Source: Mesostigma viride
Lineage: Eukaryota; Streptophyta; Mesostigmatophyceae; Mesostigmatales; Mesostigmataceae
DNA: 53,500 nt
Direction: 5' to 3'
NCBI GenBank assembly: GCA_009746045.1
Contig: RPFO01000348.1
Location: 2,255,189-2,308,688, forward strand
The notes under the pieces: model-generated
Database searches by the model: none
Told to the model about the DNA's origin: nothing
The model's input: only the letters and a program-made list of their open reading frames with translations
Made by a program: the position numbers and the translations under genes
Shown here: positions 9,292 to 19,030 of the stretch, one piece after another
Position numbering within the stretch: position 1 is the first letter of the stretch
Layout of the letters: each line of letters opens with the position of its first letter

Positions 9292-10035
9292 TGTCAGAAA
9301 CCGGGGCTCGGAGGAAAGATCTTTTGCCTGTTATGACCCAGATATTGCACAAGTGTATGGAAAAGACTTCTTGTATTAAAATACGTTTACTGAGAGTGGA
9401 AAACACGGTGCGGCCAACACTGGGCGCAGTCTACCATAGCCAACACTGGGCCAGGGCAAATGACAATGCCAACACTGGGCAGGGTCACACGACCAACACT
9501 GGGTCGGGGCCACACACGGCTAGGCAAGCAAACAACTCTAGGAACACAAAGTAGTGGCGGCTAATGCATTATGCACCGTTGATTTACATCTGACGGCACT
9601 GCAGCTTAGCGTCTCTACAACCACGGAAAGAACACTAGATAATAACGACTTTGCAGCCTGTAATCTATTGTCCACATCATGGTACATTGTGTGTGTGGTC
9701 TGATAGGCTCAAAGTCCTATCGCCTCCAGGGCGGCACCACAAACTGCGGACCTGATCTGATCCGGAGAGAGCCGATGTAAATTACGGCACCTGTAACGGT
9801 GCTGACAGGTAACGCTTGCTGTTTTCCGAGCAACATCATTCGGATTTTAGTACACTCAAACATTGTATATGATATTAAACTAGTCAACGACCTGTGGGTG
9901 CAATTAATAGGGATGCAAACCCAACAACAAGTCGTGTAAATAAACACCTAGCTGACGGCGTCAATTTTCCCCGCATATAATGCGTGATAACATAATGCGT
10001 GACAAAAGTAGAGAAACATCGCTAGATATTTGACA
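9292..10035 (-). repeat. 5' LTR of the gag-only element
   Basis: Copy of the LTR with the same TGTC...GACA ends; adjacent primer-binding site at about 9275-9291. Confidence 0.85.
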
Positions 10036-10209
10036 CATGTCGGTCCACTCCTTTCGACAATCCCACCACCTTTCCTCGGCGCACGCACCGCCACAATAGC
10101 AGGAATACTGGCGCAGCATTAAGCGCGTCACATTCGACTTGTCCATGCGCCACCAGTGCGCCTTCTTCACTCCTTTGATTTCGCCGCGCCCTGGGCTGTA
10201 AGGAAGCAC
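10036..10209 (-). CDS. Transposase-like gene, exon 4 upstream of the LTR insertion
   Basis: 58 codons with a Cys cluster (SCYCGGACAEERWWDC) probably binding zinc, ending GAC ATG at the target-site duplication 10036-10040. Reading on into the LTR gives a stop within about 25 codons, so the product of the interrupted gene is truncated here. Confidence 0.6.
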
Positions 10210-10372
10210 CTGCGCGTCGAAGACAACATTTGCACAAGGGAAAGTTGAAGTTACGAGACCATCGAGCTAGTTGTGTTTTATTAAGCACTCCTGATCGCCA
10301 GGACTCCAAGAACGCCCTAGAAACGACGGCCGGCGTAACTATTCCCTGAACGAGGACTGTACACTTAATTAC
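10210..10372 (-). other. Intron 2 of the transposase-like gene
   Basis: Donor GAG|GTAATTAAG at 10372 and acceptor GACGCGCAG|GTG ending at 10210 give 163 nt, phase 0. It contains one copy of the palindromic ACGCCGGCCGTCGTT motif that is repeated at 13,040-13,610. Confidence 0.55.
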
Positions 10373-11176
10373 CTCGGGGAACTCGAAGAAGTTACGCCTG
10401 GTCGTTGTGGTCCCGCCCACCGCCCCCGACGCCAGATTCTCCACCAACTGGGCGGCCGTCTGTTTGTCCTGGTTCTCTTCCCTGATGTGCCACCTCCTCA
10501 ACATGCACTTCACAGTCCCACCAGCTCCATCCACCTCCCCCTTTCCGTGCTGCTCCCCAAAGTAATTCCACTCAAATGACTCCAGGTGCGGATCCTCCGT
10601 CAGCAGCCGGGCCATTTCCGCGATCACATTCCTTGACTTGAACTGCATGGAGCAATTGTCCGACCACCCAATGAAGCGCTTCACCTCTACCCCTTCTGAC
10701 CGTAGTGTCGCCAGGATTTTGAGGATAGCAAAACGGAGGGCCCGCCCGTCCCTTTTCATTCCGCCCTGTCCGATGAAGTGAAACTCCCTTCTCACGACCT
10801 TTCCCGACGCTGGATCCAAGTAGCGCACGATCCAGGGCATAAGGACGAATGTGACTGGATGCCAATACTGTGCTTGGAGATTGTGATAGGTGTAAGACTG
10901 GTAGTTCTCGGCGTAATCTGTGTGGCATACAAGGTCCCCCACCCGCATCCTTGAGAGACATTCCTTGGAGGCGTCCGCTTGCCACCACGCGTTGAAGCAA
11001 TGCTGGATGAAGTCCGGCCACTTGTCCACAATCGCCTCCTTTAGCTCCGTTGGTGTGGACTTGACGTCGACTTGCGTCAATCGCTGCCCACCAGCCTTTG
11101 CGATCTCGTCACAGTCGTCCTGCATATGCGCAATGTGCACATACAGAAAAGACATCAACTTCGACCCACCAATGAC
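10373..11176 (-). CDS. Transposase-like gene, catalytic-core exon
   Basis: Begins VIGGSKLMSFLYVH after the ACAG acceptor. Candidate acidic residues are D in CHTDYAENY, D in GWSDNCSMQFKSRN, and D in EQHGKGEVDGAGGTVK, with FEWNYFGEQ just before the last. This fits an RNase-H-fold transposase. It ends FFEFPE|GTAATTAAG in phase 0. No stop or frame change interrupts the exon. Confidence 0.65.
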
Positions 11177-11401
11177 CTGTAGGAAGAAAAAAGACAGGAC
11201 CTCAGGAAAAATTGAAAAAGAAACGCCTTGGGGCGCAACCACTCCACTAAAAATTACCTCTGGCCCAAGAACCTCAGGAAACATTGCTTAAGAAACGCCT
11301 TGGGGCGCAACCACTCCACTAAAAATTACCTCTGGCCCAAGAACCTCAGGAAACATTGCAAAAGAAACGCCTTGGGGCGCAACCACTCCACTAAAAATTA
11401 C
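11177..11401 (-). other. Intron 1 built of 72-bp tandem repeats with duplicated splice donors
   Basis: 225 nt between GAG|GTAATTTTT and TTCTTCCTACAG|GTC. A 72-bp unit is repeated about three times; each copy includes the last bases of exon 2 and its donor. Each alternative donor would add 24 codons in frame, but one copy has an in-frame stop (ORF end at 11288). The repeat therefore extends from exon into intron. Confidence 0.7.
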
Positions 11402-12106
11402 CTCTGGCCCAAGAACCGCACCCGGCGGCACATCCTGCATCTCGTATCTGGTCCATGAAATCAGGTGGTTGGAAGCCTCCTCCCGTTCGCATAACATGAA
11501 GTTCCGAATTCCACACTTGGGAGCCCGGCAAGTGCCCAACACACAAGCCTTACGCCGGATCGAGCAAACCCCCAACTCCTCGCCCAGGTCATGATCGGGC
11601 ACCCCTTCCTCGTCGTCCAGCACCCTCCCATGCATGGGCAGATCCTCAAGTTCGCCCTGAAAAGGCTGAACCTGCGGCCGCGACGACCCCACAGACGACC
11701 TCGAACCTCCCCCCTCCCTCATCCCCTCCACCTCACAAGTAAACTTGTTCACCCACTCTGTCGTGTGAGTGGCTTTGAAAATGGAACATGTGGGCACGGA
11801 GGACCCCACGTCGAGCTGGCTACCATGATCGCACGCGTGGCATTCAGGTCCGCACTCGCATCTGGCATGAAAAGTTGCACGAAATTTGGCCAACCCCCCA
11901 ACCATGGACTGCATGGTAGTGTGGTGCTGGCATGCGCACAAGTTCCGCATTTTCCACCGCCCCTTGACGCATGCGGGCATATGCTTGCAAAAAGAAGTGT
12001 ATCCCACATGAACTGTGCTCTTCTGATTCGTGCGAGGCATTGACATCCCCTCCTCCGTCTCCATAATCACCTGATTTCCCCCCCTCACGCCCTCCTCTCC
12101 CTCCAC
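11402..12106 (-). CDS. Transposase-like gene, Cys-rich second coding segment
   Basis: This contains a cysteine/histidine-rich stretch (CKHMPACVKG, CACQHH, CECGPECHACDHG) that probably binds zinc, an acidic linker, then a second Cys set (CSIRRKACVLGTCRAPKCG) and MLCEREEASNHLISW. It ends at 11402 with GGGCCAGAG|GTAATTTTT, a good donor in phase 0. The position, before the catalytic exon, fits the usual zinc-ribbon-then-catalytic-core order of eukaryotic transposases. Confidence 0.55.
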
Positions 12107-12900
12107 CCCCCCCCCTCCCTAGTGTCCATCCGCCGCGGTGGCTTCAACTCCGGATGGCGGGAAATGAACACTTCGTAAATCTTCGACTTGGAGACAGTAT
12201 AGTAGCGCGCACCCTCCGAAAACGCTAGTGTATGTTTGTAATCCTTTCTTGTCCATTCACAATGAACATCCTTCATGTTCGGAGACGCCCGCGTCAAGTT
12301 ATCATCCCTCCAGCACGCTTGTATCAGGGCAATGACTTCCGTCGGAAGCTCGTCTTTCCTCCTCCTCCTCTCTGGCGCACTCATCAAAAGGTCGTCCTCC
12401 CCTTCTTCCATTCCATCCCTGTGACCCCGAACAGTTGCGACAAAGCGCCTGTCAATCCCGAACGCGCGCTCCACAATCCTGTCCGGGACGCCCTCCATTG
12501 CCTTCGTAACAAGTCCACACAAGGCCCACCTAAGCCCACGATCCTTCTCAGATGTTCCCAAGTCGCCAAAAGCCTTCTTGATGGTATCCCGAAGAGATTC
12601 CGCCCAACTTTCAGGAAGCCCGTCGTCACAGTTCTTCCTCTTCTTAATGCCGTTGCTCTCGGCCACCATGGCATTTAGTCTTGAAGCTGCGCAAGACAGA
12701 ACCTCCGCGCTCATCTCTGGCGTCCTGTGGTTGTTTGCTTTCACGCGTTCCGCCATGATAGGAAAGATGTCATTGGCAATTTTGTACCCCTTGTTCTCGA
12801 TGTACTTGTCGCTCCGGGGACCGCGAAGTGCAGGCTCCCGGTCGTCCTTGGACAAGGGACGCGAACCGTCGGAAACGGCCCCCCGCCCCGATTGCGCCAT
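12085..12900 (-). CDS. Transposase-like gene, N-terminal coding segment
   Basis: Start at ATG 12900 (MAQSGRG); the frame is open somewhat further upstream. It is mostly helical and charged, with a possible DNA-binding region (KRKNCDDGLPESWAES to ERAFGIDRRFV) and KSKIYEVFISRHPELKPPRR near the end. It resembles the N-terminal helix-turn-helix part of transposases, but I cannot place the family. The frame stops at 12085 after a run of ten G, and the next segment continues in another frame. Either the homopolymer has a one-base error or mutation, or a tiny G-rich intron ending AATCAG|GTG is removed. Confidence 0.5.
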   Translation of the reverse strand: MAQSGRGAVSDGSRPLSKDDREPALRGPRSDKYIENKGYKIANDIFPIMAERVKANNHRTPEMSAEVLSCAASRLNAMVAESNGIKKRKNCDDGLPESWAESLRDTIKKAFGDLGTSEKDRGLRWALCGLVTKAMEGVPDRIVERAFGIDRRFVATVRGHRDGMEEGEDDLLMSAPERRRRKDELPTEVIALIQACWRDDNLTRASPNMKDVHCEWTRKDYKHTLAFSEGARYYTVSKSKIYEVFISRHPELKPPRRMDTREGGGWRERRA

Positions 12901-13030
12901 CAGACTTTGGTCAGACGGCAGCTGATTTTTTTCGCCTCTTAATCCCGCGGCACCGAAAGCCCTGAGGATGAGTAATGATAAATAATCACCATTAAAGACA
13001 CGACGAAAACGATGGGCATCAAACAAGAAC

Positions 13031-13690
13031 GACAAGCGTCATTAATAACGCCGGCCGGCGCAACTGGATACATGTAAACCATACAAAAGTGATTTTATGA
13101 AACACATACAGTTTGTCATTAATAACGACGGCCGGCGTAACTCGGGCGCAATTAAAAACCATTAAGAAGCAACTCAGGATATGCAGGCAGAAATCCTTCA
13201 GGTGTAAAAAAGATGTACAAACACACTTTTGGTAATGGGGCCTGATTGCGCAACTGCAAGATACCATTGGAAACGCCGGCCGGCGCAACTGGATGCATGT
13301 ACATAAACCATACAAAAGTGATTTGCACAAAACCCCTACAATTTGTCATGAGTAACGACGGCCGGCGTAACTCGGTTGCATTTGAAAACCACAAAGAAGC
13401 AACTCAGGTAGTGAAGGCGGAAATCCCAGAGGTGATAAAATGTTCACCAACACAAAATGTTGATAAGCGTGCAAGCTTTTGCAAATGCGCGCAAGATACC
13501 ATTGGAAACGCCGGCCGGCGCAACTGGAACACCAAAACAAAAAACTTGATTTGCACGAAACCCATTCAGTTCGTCATGGATAACGACGGCCGGCGCAACT
13601 TCATGGCACTCACCACTTTCACCAAATGCCATGTCGCCATTATATTGAGGAAAGCGAAGTATGCCCACTTAAAGCTGTGGTCTGCAGAAC
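13031..13690. repeat. Minisatellite of about 230 bp with CCGGCCGG palindromes
   Basis: AACGCCGGCCGGCGCAACTGG at 13048, 13271 and 13507 alternates with AACGACGGCCGGCG at about 13126, 13358 and 13584, so the period is about 223-236 bp. Between them, segments such as ACCATACAAAAGTGATTT recur. A single further copy of the palindrome lies inside intron 2 of the transposase-like gene. No coding potential. Confidence 0.6.
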
Positions 13691-14187
13691 ATTGACACAA
13701 AATATGCATGGTATTTCAAGCAATGAATGCTATGTGTCAGGCATCAATGTCTTTATTGTATCCAAATGTGGTTAGGACGGAGGTTTACATTGGTTGCTAT
13801 TTTAAGACAATGGCGTATAACCAAACATTGCACACACTCAAGAGTGTACTTATGCTGAACTGGAAAGGAACATTAAACCCCAATAAGGTAGATATTTTTC
13901 TTTTACATTTTAATTTTTTATATACTACTTTATATAATATTATATTATATTATATTATGCTATATTATGTTATATGAAATAACATTAAAATTAACATAAA
14001 ATTAAAATTATATATTAATTATAGTATATTATATAATTTATATTATATATTAATTAAAAATATAATTACTTACAGCAGAGTGAAATCACTCAAACCAAAG
14101 CAAACGCCCAGCTATAAACCTATATACAGAGCCATGTCAAAGCTCTATACTACGATAAGACCAATGGAAACGCCTAACGGGAGGAAC
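13691..14187. other. AT-rich intergenic DNA
   Basis: A TATAT/ATTATATT-rich low-complexity tract occupies about 13,900-14,070. No gene was found. Confidence 0.55.
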
Positions 14188-14641
14188 CTAATAGCCCTGC
14201 TGCACCGCAAAATCAGCCCGCGTACGGCGGAGCATGATGTCAGCCATGGCCCGAGTCAGCGCCACCGACAGGCGCTGACGCCAATATGACGTCCAGGTCC
14301 GCGCCGACCATGGGGCCCGCTGGCCCTCCAGGTCCAGCCGGTCCTCCCGGAGCCGGCAACACTCCTTGAAGAAGGCGGAGGTCAGGGGCCCCATGGCCCC
14401 AAACTCCTCCAGGACAAAGGGCACCACACGATGGTGCCCGACGTCGCCGTAGGCCAGGAGCTTGGCCCGCTCCGCCCGGTCCGCCGTGTAACCTGCCGTG
14501 AGGGAGGCCCCAGCCACGTGGCTAAGAGCCAAGGGCCGCGCCACCGAAACGTCAATAAGCAGATGCCGGCCACCCCCCTCAAAGTCCAGCACCACGATGT
14601 CAGGCCGGTGGTTGGGGGAATAGAAGGCAGCGCCATCCGCA
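14188..14641 (-). pseudogene. C-terminal fragment of a non-LTR retrotransposon polyprotein
   Basis: The minus frame from 14641 reads FYSPNHRPDIVVLDFEGGGR then HLLIDVSVARPLA, AKLLAYGDVGHHRVVPFVLE and EFGAMGPLTSAFFKECC, ending at 14188. The pattern RPD-IVVLD-G-G-R-H-LIDVSV ... VPF..E..G..G is typical of the C-terminal region after the reverse transcriptase in many algal and plant non-LTR elements, possibly a PD-(D/E)XK-like nuclease fold. The upstream part is cut off at an AT-rich junction at 14641, so this is a 5'-truncated remnant. Confidence 0.55.
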
Positions 14642-14664
14642 TTTTATATATTATATATTATATT

Positions 14665-15299
14665 CACGATGCTCTGTGTATTAATGAGATATCAGACACA
14701 CCTACATCACATCGCCTTGATGTTTCCGTTGTATGGGTCCGGTCGGGCGTTGGTAGCTGGTCGACAACAATTCTACATTTCCTAAAAAAAAATGCGACCG
14801 TGCCTACATTCGAAGGCGCGCTGTGGCTGACCTGAACTATCGGTGAACACCTCGGCGTCACTTGACCGGCCTAGGTTGACATTTCGGCAGAGTAACGCTG
14901 CTTAAAGGATCATTGCGTAGTTCGCGCGATTTGGCTCTTTATATATGTTTTTGGAGACGACGAGCAAGCATCCGATTGGTCAGCCAATTCCTGTCCAGTC
15001 CTCGGACAGTGTCCAATCCGGTGCTTGGGATCCAGAAAACGTGCTCGAGCCTGGCCACTCTGTCGCGGGCGCCGCGCTAGTGGCGTCGCGCCCAAACCTG
15101 ACCAGGCCATAGGAAAGGGCGGGGGCGAATGCAAGAATTATTGTTATATCCTGACCTGTCCTGGGGAAGGTCCGGGGCGAATGCAAGAATTAATATACCT
15201 GCGTATGCAACCAACACGGCCGATCCACATACATAATCCGACTGAGCTGGACGGTACGGACCAAATTTCGGTGCAAATTGAGGCCCAAAAGCTATGTCG
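14665..15299. other. Intergenic, nothing recognised
   Basis: A short partial duplication (GGGCGAATGCAAGAATTA twice, at about 15,122 and 15,176) is the only structure seen. No ORF is supported. Confidence 0.4.
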
Positions 15300-17290
15300 G
15301 CATGGTGCGCGCACCCCTTGCGGTAGGGGCCATGGCGACTGCCTTTAGACGAAACGTGACAAATCTGGCACGCGGAAAGCAGAAATGCTCGATTGTTGGA
15401 GAAAATTAGTTACTGATTCTAATTTATGGCGGGATGGTTGCGATCTATAATGTCGCGGGCTTTTTTTCTTTGCCATCGGCAGGGGGGGTCCGGCCTGAAT
15501 TTCTGTCGGGATGAATAAAGTATATTGGATGCCTGCCGGGTTGATTGTCGATTGTTGCCAGTTTTGATGGTCGTAAGGAAAGCTAGTTTAATGATGTTTC
15601 TAAAGCCGTAAAAATTCCCGCTGCTATCTTTACCTTTCCCGTCATTTTGCGGTAAGATAACATTAGCCCTGCGCGATGCGTACTGCCCAACCACTCCATG
15701 AAAGGGTGGACTTTCTTGTGCGCCTGGGCACGAATAAATGCCCGTTATGGTACGTTCTTGTGTTAAACGTCTTAAGCTTGCGTTTTCCTGCTTTCTTACC
15801 TCGTTGAGCGTAAGCTTTTTGCCTTCTTTCCGGCCAGATGCAGCCAGAAAGTTGCGGGTCCTGGCGCTGCATCGCTGGATTCCTGGGTGTCTTTTAGCTA
15901 GTTAATCGTCTGTGACGTGGCTGGCTTTCTGCAGCGCGTGGCCCGCAACCTGTCGGGAAGGTGTAATGCTTTTATTTCCATGCTTCTCTGAAATTTCTTT
16001 TGCTTTATAGACAGTTGTGTTCGAGGAAATTCACGCGGTCTTCCTAAGCAGCGGCATCATTTTCCCCAGACACTGACGAGCTGGCACCTGTCTCCTAAAG
16101 AGAGCGGCTCGTGCTTGTTAGAAAGGAGGCAGTGTGCATTTTGCGGGACACAATGCTTTGGTGGCACATGCGTCAGGTAGGCTGTTCCAATGGTCTCTTC
16201 ACCTTTCCCACTGAGTAAATGTTAGCATTTGTCATGCTAACCAGAGCAGCTAGCCACAGGTTGGCTGGATAAAAAGTCAGCTTATTTTCTCTTTATATAC
16301 TGCGTGTGTGGTCCTCCACGTGTCCGGCTTGTTGGGCATTTTGGAAGAGGGTTTATAATGTGTTGTTGGGTGGAACAACTTGGTTGTTGGCACAAAATCA
16401 CACATTATTAGCCTGAGATAGGCATGACATATGCTGCTCAGGCGTGTCGTCCTACCAGCCTTGTTGTTAAGGGTAGACTCACAAGGCTGGCTGTGCCGAT
16501 GGAGGGGTGGGGCGTGCTAGCCCCCCCCACACCCACGCATGCATGCTAGCCCACCCCCACACCCACGCATGCATGCTAGCCCCGGCCCCGGCCCCCCCAC
16601 ACCCACGCATGCATGCTAGCCCCCCCCACACCCACGCATGCATGCTAGCCCACACTCACACCCACGCATGCATGCTAGCCCACCCCCACACCCACGCATG
16701 CATGCTAGCCCCCCCCACACCCACGCATTCATGCCAGCCCCCCCCACACCCACGCATGCATGACAGCCCCCCCACACACCCACGCATGCATGCTAGCCCC
16801 CCACACACACCCACGCATGCATGCCAGCCCCCATACACACCCACGCATGCATGCCAGCCCCCCCCACACTTACGCATGCATGCTAGCCCCCCACACACAC
16901 CCACGCATGCATGCCAGCCCCCCCCACACCCACGCATGCAGGCTAGCCCCCCCCACACCCACGCATGCATGCCAGCCCACCCCCACACCCACGCGTGCAT
17001 GCCAGCCCACCCCTAGCTTGAGCGTGCTTGTAAAGTTTTTGCATGGTTTATTAAAATGAGTGGAATATGTATTTATTGCATTAAATGTTAATTTTATCAT
17101 GAATGAAAATGGTCAACATTGCCGAAGTGCCCCTAAATTGCTCAATATTGTGTGCTCAAGAATTCAATGAGGATTGTCATCATGGAAACCCGCACAAATT
17201 CACGATTCCGGGCATGCATGTGAAAGTATCAAGAACAATTTTCAATTAAGAATGGTATCTCATTGTTCCATGAATCAATATGACTCCATG
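15300..17290. repeat. Left arm of the giant inverted repeat
   Basis: Uninterrupted copy. Order from outside: about 1.2 kb of unique DNA, a GCATGC minisatellite (16519-17005), then about 280 bp of unique DNA leading into the satellite. The outer unique part (15,440-15,900) contains on its minus strand a short frame ending at AACGAG|GTAAG, a possible exon of a lost gene, but nothing recognisable is encoded. Confidence 0.75.
16519..17005. repeat. GCATGC minisatellite, left arm
   Basis: Units of about 40 bp with the core CACCCACGCATGCATGC plus a variable CTAGCCCCCC or CAGCCCCCC spacer. Its mirror copy in the right arm (50149-50850) is about 200 bp longer, so copy number has drifted since the arms formed. 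The long His/Pro-rich frames across it are artefacts of the repeat. Confidence 0.8.
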
Positions 17291-18210
17291 TACGTAGACA
17301 AGCCATGGAGACACCATGGGAGCCTGAATCCTCATCATTAAATACATAAATGCCACCCATGTACGTAGACGGGCCATGATGACACCAATGGAGCCTGAAT
17401 CCTCATCATTAATTACATAAATGCCAACCATGTACATACACGGGCAATGATGACACCATGGGAGCCTGAATCCTCATCATTAATTACATAAATGCCAACC
17501 ATGTACGTAGGCCAGCCATGATGACACTGTGGGAGCCTGAATCCTCATCATTAATTTCATACATGCCAACAACACGTAGACGGGCCATAATGACACCACG
17601 GGAGCCTGAATCCTGATCATTTTTTTTTCTTTGACATCCATGTACGTAGGCCAGCCATGATGACACCATGGGAGCCTGAATCCTCATCATTTTTTTTCTG
17701 AGACATCCATGTACGTAGGCCAGCCATGATGACACCATGGGAGCCTGAATCCTCATCATTAAATACATACATGCCATCCATGTACGTAGACAGGCCATGA
17801 TGACACCATGGGAGCCTGAATCCTCATCATTTACTATTCCTTGACATCCATGTACGTAGACGGGCCATGATGACACCATGGCCGGGAGCCTGAATCCTCA
17901 TCATTTTTTTTTCTTTGACATCCATGTACATACGTAGGCCAGCCATGATGACACCAATGGAGCCTGAATCCTCATCATTAATTACATACATGCCATCCAT
18001 GTACGTAGACAGGCCATGACATCTGACACCATGGGAGCCTGAATCCTCATCATTTACTATTCCTTGACATCCATGTACGTAGACGGGCCATGATGACACC
18101 ATGGGAGCCTGAATCCTCATCATTTTTTTTTCTTTGACATCCATGTACATACGTAGGCCAGCCATGATGACACCAATGGAGCCTGAATCCTCATCATTAA
18201 TTACATACAT

Positions 18211-18405
18211 CCATTTCTGGCCTTGCCTTGCTTTGCATGCATCACCACAAAACATCAAATTTATTACAATATGTGTGCTAGCTCTATACGGTGGAATAAC
18301 ACAGACATGTCTACCAGATGGCAACACGGCCATCTGTATGCTAGGGTGAGCACACTATGTGAATGTGCAGGGCCAGCCCACAGCAGCTGTGCCCCTGCTC
18401 TACCC
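18211..18405 (-). repeat. Split direct repeat B2 of YR element 1
   Basis: Terminal copy of B; forms the 3' end of the element next to the satellite. Confidence 0.85.
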
Positions 18406-18430
18406 CCTTTTGCCAGGGTGGGCGGGTGGG

Positions 18431-18640
18431 AGGCAAAAGAAAACAACCTGCTTCCCTAGAATGGAAGCCCACCCTTTATAGCAACCACCTCTCCAGCCAA
18501 CCCCTACCTGGGTGGCTGGGGTACGGGTGCCAGCACAAAAAATATTTTTTCTAAAATTATTTTTTCTTTTGGTGCTATACGGCGTTGCATTCTCCGCTCA
18601 GCAGGTTAGTCATAGATAAAATGAGCATAGCTCACCAAAT
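18431..18640 (-). repeat. Split direct repeat A2 of YR element 1
   Basis: Internal copy of repeat A, lying between the two B copies. Confidence 0.85.
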
Positions 18641-18835
18641 CCATTTCTGGCCTTGCCTTGCTTTGCATGCATCACCACAAAACATCAAATTTATTACAAT
18701 ATGTGTGCTAGCTCTATACGGTGGAATAACACAGACATGTCTACCAGATGGCAACACGGCCATCTGTATGCTAGGGTGAGCACACTATGTGAATGTGCAG
18801 GGCCAGCCCACAGCAGCTGTGCCCCTGCTCTACCC
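18641..18835 (-). repeat. Split direct repeat B1 of YR element 1
   Basis: 195 bp directly downstream of pol (after about 195 bp of 3' non-coding DNA), matching 18211-18405. Confidence 0.85.
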
Positions 18836-19030
18836 ACATCTCCTTACATGGCTAACAGCCGAAAATACGTAGGACATGCAAAAAAGAAAACTTAAACTAC
18901 CTAGCTATGGGGGTACTTTGTCCCAACCCAGGTTCACCCTCGGGTTAGTTAAACCATTTCCCCCCTGACCTCCCACACAAGGGTGAGGTCAGTTGATAGC
19001 TAAAAGACGAGAGGTAAAAACAGGAGGACG

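Larger units (their letters stand above)
7271..10035 (-). mobile_element. Non-autonomous Copia-like LTR retrotransposon, gag only
   Basis: Two 744-bp LTRs (7271-8014 and 9292-10035) appear identical in the stretches I compared, start TGTC and end GACA, and are flanked by the 5-bp duplication CATGT (7266-7270 and 10036-10040). In element orientation the 5' LTR is 9292-10035. It is followed by TGGTATCGAGTAGCGAG, whose first seven bases match the initiator-Met tRNA primer site of Copia elements. A purine tract (TATGGGGGTG) precedes the 3' LTR. The 1.28-kb interior has two gag-like ORFs and no protease, integrase or reverse transcriptase, so it must rely on enzymes from elsewhere. Matching LTRs and an undamaged gag point to a young insertion. 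Confidence 0.85.
6708..12900 (-). pseudogene. Multi-exon transposase-like gene, interrupted by an LTR retrotransposon
   Basis: The coding segments in order are 12900 to about 12110, about 12106 to 11402, 11176 to 10373, 10209 to 10036, then (after the LTR element) 7265 to 6708. Introns 11177-11401 and 10210-10372 have GT-AG ends and phase-0 joins. The central exon carries an RNase-H-like DD(D/E) pattern: HTDYAENY, SDNCSMQFK and HGKGEVDGAGGTVK. This pattern is known to me from a family of uncharacterised eukaryotic transposase-like proteins. Upstream is a Cys-rich region; downstream comes a second Cys cluster (CYCGGAC...WWDC) and a basic C-terminal domain. Removing the LTR element plus one CATGT copy rejoins KEWTDM to DGWNVGGARMK in frame. 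A frame change in a G-run near 12,110 separates the first two segments. No terminal inverted repeats of a DNA transposon were found around it. Confidence 0.65.

Noticed and set aside
16507-17059. His/Pro/Cys-rich frames over the GCATGC minisatellite (also 50117-50886)
   Set aside because: Open in several frames on both strands because the repeat lacks stops; not protein-coding.
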